46,540 bases of DNA from Bacteroidota bacterium (GTDB taxonomy: Bacteria > Bacteroidota > Bacteroidia > Chitinophagales > Chitinophagaceae), in contig JAEZLJ010000113.1 in assembly GCA_023415275.1 (NCBI GenBank), forward strand, positions 1 to 46,540, read 5' to 3'. The position numbers and the translations under genes were made by a program. Each line of letters opens with the position of its first letter. The first letter of the stretch is position 1. The notes below the pieces were generated by a model. It worked only from the letters and a program-made list of their open reading frames with translations, ran no database searches and was not told the DNA's origin. Shown here one piece after another: positions 42,976-46,540 of the stretch.

Positions 42976-43854
42976 GTGCGCAATATTTTTCTTTTTATCC
43001 GGAGGTATTTTACCTTTTTGGCCTTCCTGGTGTTGCAGATCTTTTCGCTTTGGATGCTGTTTAACTACAACCGCTTTCATCGCACCGTAGGCCTGGGGAT
43101 GGCTAACCAGTTCACAGGGCTCGTAAATACCCAGGTGGACAGGCTGGATGATTACTTTCACCAGGGTGAGGAAAATAAAAGGGTGCACCGGATGAATGAT
43201 TCCCTGCTGAATCTATTGAACAATAATTTCTCCATTCCTGATACAGGGCAAAAAGCTGTGGCTGATACCATCCTGGTAGATTCTACTAAAAGGGTGAGGC
43301 GGTATTATTGGCTGGATGCCAAGGTGGTGTACAATACCATCAATTTTGATCGCAACTACCTGCAGCTGGATCGAGGGTCGAAATATGGTATCAAGGATAA
43401 TATGGCGGTATTGAGTTCAGATGGATCAGTGGTGGGCGTGATAGTGAATGAAAGTGCCAACTTTAGCCAGGTAATGAGCCTGTTGCACGTGCAAAGCTCT
43501 GTGAGTGCATCTTTAAAGAACACAGGCGAGTCGGGCAGGATCAAATGGGATGGAAAAGATCCGAAAGCAGTGTACCTGGAAGGCATTCCAAAGAATGTAC
43601 CTGTGAAGGTGGGTGATACGGTTGTTACCAGTAAATACTCTTATAATTTTCCCCCTGATAAATTGATAGGCACCATCAGTGGTATTGGAAATGATCCGGC
43701 CACAGGCTTTTACCTGTTGAAGGTGCGGCCGGCGGTAAACTTCAATAATATCCAGCAGGTGTTTGTGGTAGATAATTTACAAAGGGAAGAGCAGTTACAG
43801 TTGGAAAAGGACACAGAAAAAAAGATAGAACAGCAAAAAAGAACTACCAAGTGA
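42976..43854 (+). CDS. mreC: Rod shape-determining protein MreC
   Basis: A 292-residue protein with one N-terminal membrane helix (about 12-28, YFTFLAFLVLQIFSLWML), a coiled-coil stretch (about 60-80) and the periplasmic beta domain: YNTINFDRNYLQLDRGSKYG, VVGVIVNESANFSQVMSLLH, VQSSVSASLKNTGESGRI and VGDTVVTSKYSYNFPPDKLI. MreC scaffolds PBP2/RodA. The start is GTG at 42976. A Glu/Gln/Lys-rich tail ends the chain. It lies 81 bp after mreB, and its TGA overlaps the mreD GTG. Confidence 0.93.
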   Translation: MRNIFLFIRRYFTFLAFLVLQIFSLWMLFNYNRFHRTVGLGMANQFTGLVNTQVDRLDDYFHQGEENKRVHRMNDSLLNLLNNNFSIPDTGQKAVADTILVDSTKRVRRYYWLDAKVVYNTINFDRNYLQLDRGSKYGIKDNMAVLSSDGSVVGVIVNESANFSQVMSLLHVQSSVSASLKNTGESGRIKWDGKDPKAVYLEGIPKNVPVKVGDTVVTSKYSYNFPPDKLIGTISGIGNDPATGFYLLKVRPAVNFNNIQQVFVVDNLQREEQLQLEKDTEKKIEQQKRTTK

Positions 43855-44384
43855 GTGATCTGGTAAAAAACATATTCAGGTTGATCGTGTTTGTGCTGGT
43901 ACAGGTATATGTATTGAATAAAATACCTCACCTGCACCGCTATATAGTACCCTACCTGTATTTTCTCTTCATTATCTGGTTGCCTTTCAGTATTTCCAGG
44001 CCGGGATTGTTACTTACAGGATTTGCTGCAGGCCTGTTATTAGACTATTTCACCAATACACCTGGTCTGCATGCGGCAGCCTGTGTATTAATTGCCTATA
44101 TCCGCCCATTTATCATCAATTTATTGATACCAAAGGATACAGCAGAATTTAATTACCGCGAGCCAACTCCCCGGGCCATGGGCTGGGCGCCCTACGGCGT
44201 GTATATTTTAGTGATGGCCCTTTGCCATAATACCTATTTGCTTTTACTTGAGTTTTTGCATTTCGGGAATTTTATTGATTTCCTCTTAAAGATCCTTACT
44301 ACCACAGCCATTAGTTTACTGTTGATTTTTACCACCGAGCTGCTATTTCCACGACGCATTAAATACAGGACCAATACGGCCTGA
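43851..44384 (+). CDS. mreD: Rod shape-determining protein MreD
   Basis: A 177-residue membrane protein with about five helices (LIVFVLVQVYVLNKI, YLYFLFIIWLPFSI, GFAAGLLLDYFTNTPGLHAA, VYILVMALCHNTYLLLLEFL, TAISLLLIFTTELLF). GLLLDYFTNTPGLHAA is the MreD hallmark. It works with MreC in the elongasome. The start is GTG at 43851, overlapping the mreC stop by 4 bp (GTGA), so the two are probably translationally coupled. Confidence 0.9.
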   Translation: MSDLVKNIFRLIVFVLVQVYVLNKIPHLHRYIVPYLYFLFIIWLPFSISRPGLLLTGFAAGLLLDYFTNTPGLHAAACVLIAYIRPFIINLLIPKDTAEFNYREPTPRAMGWAPYGVYILVMALCHNTYLLLLEFLHFGNFIDFLLKILTTTAISLLLIFTTELLFPRRIKYRTNTA

Positions 44385-44688
44385 TTGTATTGTTTTTAAG
44401 AGCTATAAACTGTAAAAGGTCGCTATGCAAGGTTATTACCTTTTGATTGGTGGCTGAAGTAATGGTCCTGGAGTATCCTGGTAGCAAGTTCCCTGAAGCC
44501 ACGTATATGCTGTGATTGTAGGTTCATTTCAGCGGGTTTCAGCGTAATGAGGTATTTTGCATGGCTTATAGTTTTATTTTACAAAAAAATAAGACCAGTT
44601 CTAGTATAGTAGTTTTTGGATATCCCCAAACCTTTAGCAAATTTGCATTATAGTCTTACGAAACTATTTTTTGACTTCGGTATAATCA
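44385..44688 (+). other. mreD-mrdA intergenic region
   Basis: About 300 bp without a gene. An inverted repeat AAAAGGT (44414-44420)/ACCTTTT (44438-44444) with a 17-nt loop might weakly terminate the mre transcript. TATTTTTTG near 44666 and TAGTTTTTG near 44610 are one base too long to match TAnnTTTG exactly but could serve mrdA. Confidence 0.4.
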
Positions 44689-46540
44689 ATGCCTGTGTTT
44701 AACCAATCAAGGAGCTATATCATCCGCCTTATTTTCATTGTTGCCTTCCTGGTCATGTTGGGCCAGCTATTCAACCTGCAGATCGTGTCCAGCAAATACC
44801 AAAAGCTGGCGGCAGACAATGCCATCTTTAAAAAGACTGTGTATCCTTCCCGCGGAATTGTATTTGACAGGAAGAAAAAAGCCATAGTGAATAATGTGCT
44901 GATGTACGATCTGATGGTAACACCTTCAGAGGTAAAGAATGTCGATACTGCCTACTTGTGCCAGCTATTGGAAATTGATACTTCCGAATTTAAGACGAGG
45001 ATCATTGAGGCTATTGTAAAGAATGGGCGCTTTCGTCCTTCTTCTTTTGAAGGCCTGCTGACCCAGGAAAAATATGCCCGGCTCCAGGAGAATATGTGGC
45101 GTTTTGAAGACAAAGGCTTTTTCCTGCAGGACAGGCTGGTGAGAACATTTCCATTCAATGCCGGGGCACATTTCATGGGCTATACCGGTGAAGTGGATTC
45201 AGGTATCATTGCCCGGTCGGAAGGTTTTTACCAACCCGGCGACTATGTGGGCCGTACAGGTTTGGAGGCCTATTATGAAAAAGTGTTGATGGGCCAGAGA
45301 GGCTTGCAATACCTGATCAAAGATCACCGTAACCGCCTGGTAGGTTCTTATGATAATGGTTCACTTGACCAAAAGGCTATCTCCGGAAGGGGATTGAATA
45401 CTTACGTGGATATTGAAGTGCAACAGTTGGCGGAGAAACTATTGAGCAATAAAATAGGAGCTATTATAGCCATAGAGCCAAAGACCGGTGGCATCATTGC
45501 CATGGCATCCGGACCCACCTTTAATCCTAATGACCTTACAGGAGCTAATTTCAAAAAGACGTATGGTAAATTTGTCCTGGATGTCTCACGTCCATTATTG
45601 AATAGGGCCATCAAAGGTCAATATCCTCCCGGTTCTACCTACAAGCCCATTGGTGCGCTTATCGGTTTGGATGAAGGGGTAATCAATCAGAATTCAGGCA
45701 TTGGTTGCACTGGCGCCTATTATGGTTGTGCAAGGCCTGTTCGTTGTACTGAAAAATGGGCCGGGCATTCGGGCAACCTCAGGCAGTCCATTGCCCATTC
45801 CTGCAACTCGTTCTTTTCCATGACCTACAGGCTGACCGTAGACAACCCAAGGATTGGTAATGTAAAAAAAGGATATGCCAAATGGAAGGAATACATGAAC
45901 GCATTCGGCTATGGCAACCCTTTGGGCGTGGACCTTCCAAGCGAAGACAAGGGCAATATTCCCGACACATCAAAATACAACACCGTTTACAGGGGTTCCT
46001 GGAACTCATGTACCAATGTTACCCTTGGTATCGGGCAGGATATGATGCTGGCCACACCAGTGCAGATTGCCAATGCAATGTGTATCATTGCCAACAAAGG
46101 ATATTTCTATACGCCTCATTTTGTAAAGGATATTGAGAACGAGACTAAGGAAGATAGCGTATTGAATCGTTTTAGAGCTAAGCACCAGATACCAGTACAC
46201 ATTTCCAATAGTGATTATGAAGATGTAATTGATGGAATGGAAGATGTGACAATCGTCGGTACGGCTGCTGGAATTCCAAAGATCCCAGGGATTAATATAT
46301 GTGCTAAAACCGGTACGGCAGAGAATAAGATCGTGTTGGACGGCAGGGCATTGCAGTTAAAAGACCACTCCTTGTTTGCCTGCTTTGCACCCCGGGAAGA
46401 CCCAAAGATCGCCATTGCAGTTATAGTTGAAAATGGAGGTTTCGGATCTACCTGGGCTGGACCCATGGCCTACCTGATGATAGAAAAGTATTTGACAGAT
46501 TCGCTGCGTGCCGACAGGGCAAAGGAAGTGGACAGGATAG
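44689..46540 (+). CDS. mrdA: Penicillin-binding protein 2 (MrdA), 3' end outside window
   Basis: 617 complete codons are visible and the frame stays open to the window edge. One N-terminal membrane helix (about 11-31, IRLIFIVAFLVMLGQLFNLQ) and the dimerisation/pedestal region (KKTVYPSRGIVFDRKKK) lead to the transpeptidase domain. It has SxxK as Ser316-Thr-Tyr-Lys319 (PPGSTYKPIGAL), SxN as Ser371-Cys-Asn373 and KTG at 540-542 (CAKTGTAEN). It cross-links the lateral wall with RodA, whose gene probably follows beyond the edge. ATG start at 44689. Confidence 0.95.
   Translation, partial: MPVFNQSRSYIIRLIFIVAFLVMLGQLFNLQIVSSKYQKLAADNAIFKKTVYPSRGIVFDRKKKAIVNNVLMYDLMVTPSEVKNVDTAYLCQLLEIDTSEFKTRIIEAIVKNGRFRPSSFEGLLTQEKYARLQENMWRFEDKGFFLQDRLVRTFPFNAGAHFMGYTGEVDSGIIARSEGFYQPGDYVGRTGLEAYYEKVLMGQRGLQYLIKDHRNRLVGSYDNGSLDQKAISGRGLNTYVDIEVQQLAEKLLSNKIGAIIAIEPKTGGIIAMASGPTFNPNDLTGANFKKTYGKFVLDVSRPLLNRAIKGQYPPGSTYKPIGALIGLDEGVINQNSGIGCTGAYYGCARPVRCTEKWAGHSGNLRQSIAHSCNSFFSMTYRLTVDNPRIGNVKKGYAKWKEYMNAFGYGNPLGVDLPSEDKGNIPDTSKYNTVYRGSWNSCTNVTLGIGQDMMLATPVQIANAMCIIANKGYFYTPHFVKDIENETKEDSVLNRFRAKHQIPVHISNSDYEDVIDGMEDVTIVGTAAGIPKIPGINICAKTGTAENKIVLDGRALQLKDHSLFACFAPREDPKIAIAVIVENGGFGSTWAGPMAYLMIEKYLTDSLRADRAKEVDRI

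Noticed and set aside
44469..44480. GGAGTATCCTGG, also present in the inverted repeat at 41539-41550
   Set aside because: Dozens of 12-mer pairs are expected by chance in 46 kb; flanking bases do not match well and there is no inverted partner.
1..46540. tRNA, rRNA, CRISPR, insertion sequence or phage genes
   Set aside because: Intergenic gaps were read on both strands; no cloverleaf, regularly spaced repeats, transposase or integrase motifs were found.

Overview
The window looks like chromosomal DNA of a Bacteroidota bacterium, most likely family Chitinophagaceae. I judge this from the gliding-associated pair gldE-gldD beside mutY and ssb, a 30-residue basic protein typical of the phylum, DUF3109 and PSP1/RicT proteins with phylum-typical cysteine patterns, many SPII lipoproteins, few Shine-Dalgarno sites, and several correctly oriented TAnnTTTG -7 promoter elements. 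Nothing seen here identifies a genus. No rRNA, tRNA, transposase, integrase, phage gene or CRISPR array was found.

Layout. 1-360 is gene-free, with a very G-rich, C-poor top strand and degenerate repeats. 361-2916 (minus) carries an HD phosphohydrolase, a lytic transglycosylase and a DHFR-like reductase. 3106-5284 (plus) carries a DinB/DUF1569-like protein, a VOC protein and a secreted PHP-type hydrolase. 5348-9366 (minus) has a DbpA-type RNA helicase, a small hypothetical protein and an M13 peptidase. 9560-10855 (plus) is a PBP4-type carboxypeptidase. mutL (minus) and a hypothetical lipoprotein follow, then a 968-residue GH3/NagZ plus serine hydrolase fusion. 16733-23940 (minus) holds ricT, holB, a secreted glutathione peroxidase, a lipoprotein, comF and radA; the last three form a probable operon radA-comF-lipoprotein.

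The centre (24371-29356) carries a YugP-like membrane protease, RNase G, the tiny basic protein, a TPR protein, HU and mutY. 29448-35352 (plus) is a long co-directional run: ssb, gldE, gldD, a DUF3109 protein, a LutB-like iron-sulfur protein and a polysaccharide deacetylase. 35336-41358 (minus) has a DMT permease, purH, comEC and an MFS permease. 41869 to the end (plus) is the elongasome cluster mreB-mreC-mreD-mrdA, with mrdA cut by the window edge.

Two themes recur: cell-wall growth and turnover (lytic transglycosylase, DacB, NagZ fusion, MreBCD, PBP2) and genome maintenance (MutL, MutY, RadA, Ssb, HolB, HU, ComEC, ComF). The window is mostly core genome and I see no clear new multi-gene system. 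The best leads are non-coding: an intrinsic-terminator-like hairpin upstream of radA whose G.U pairs show which strand is the RNA, a long ricT leader, and a 20-bp perfect inverted repeat between the MFS gene and mreB. Protein-level oddities include a MutL whose endonuclease motifs are degenerate, a MutY with shortened iron-sulfur cysteine spacing, and a DEFD-type helicase.
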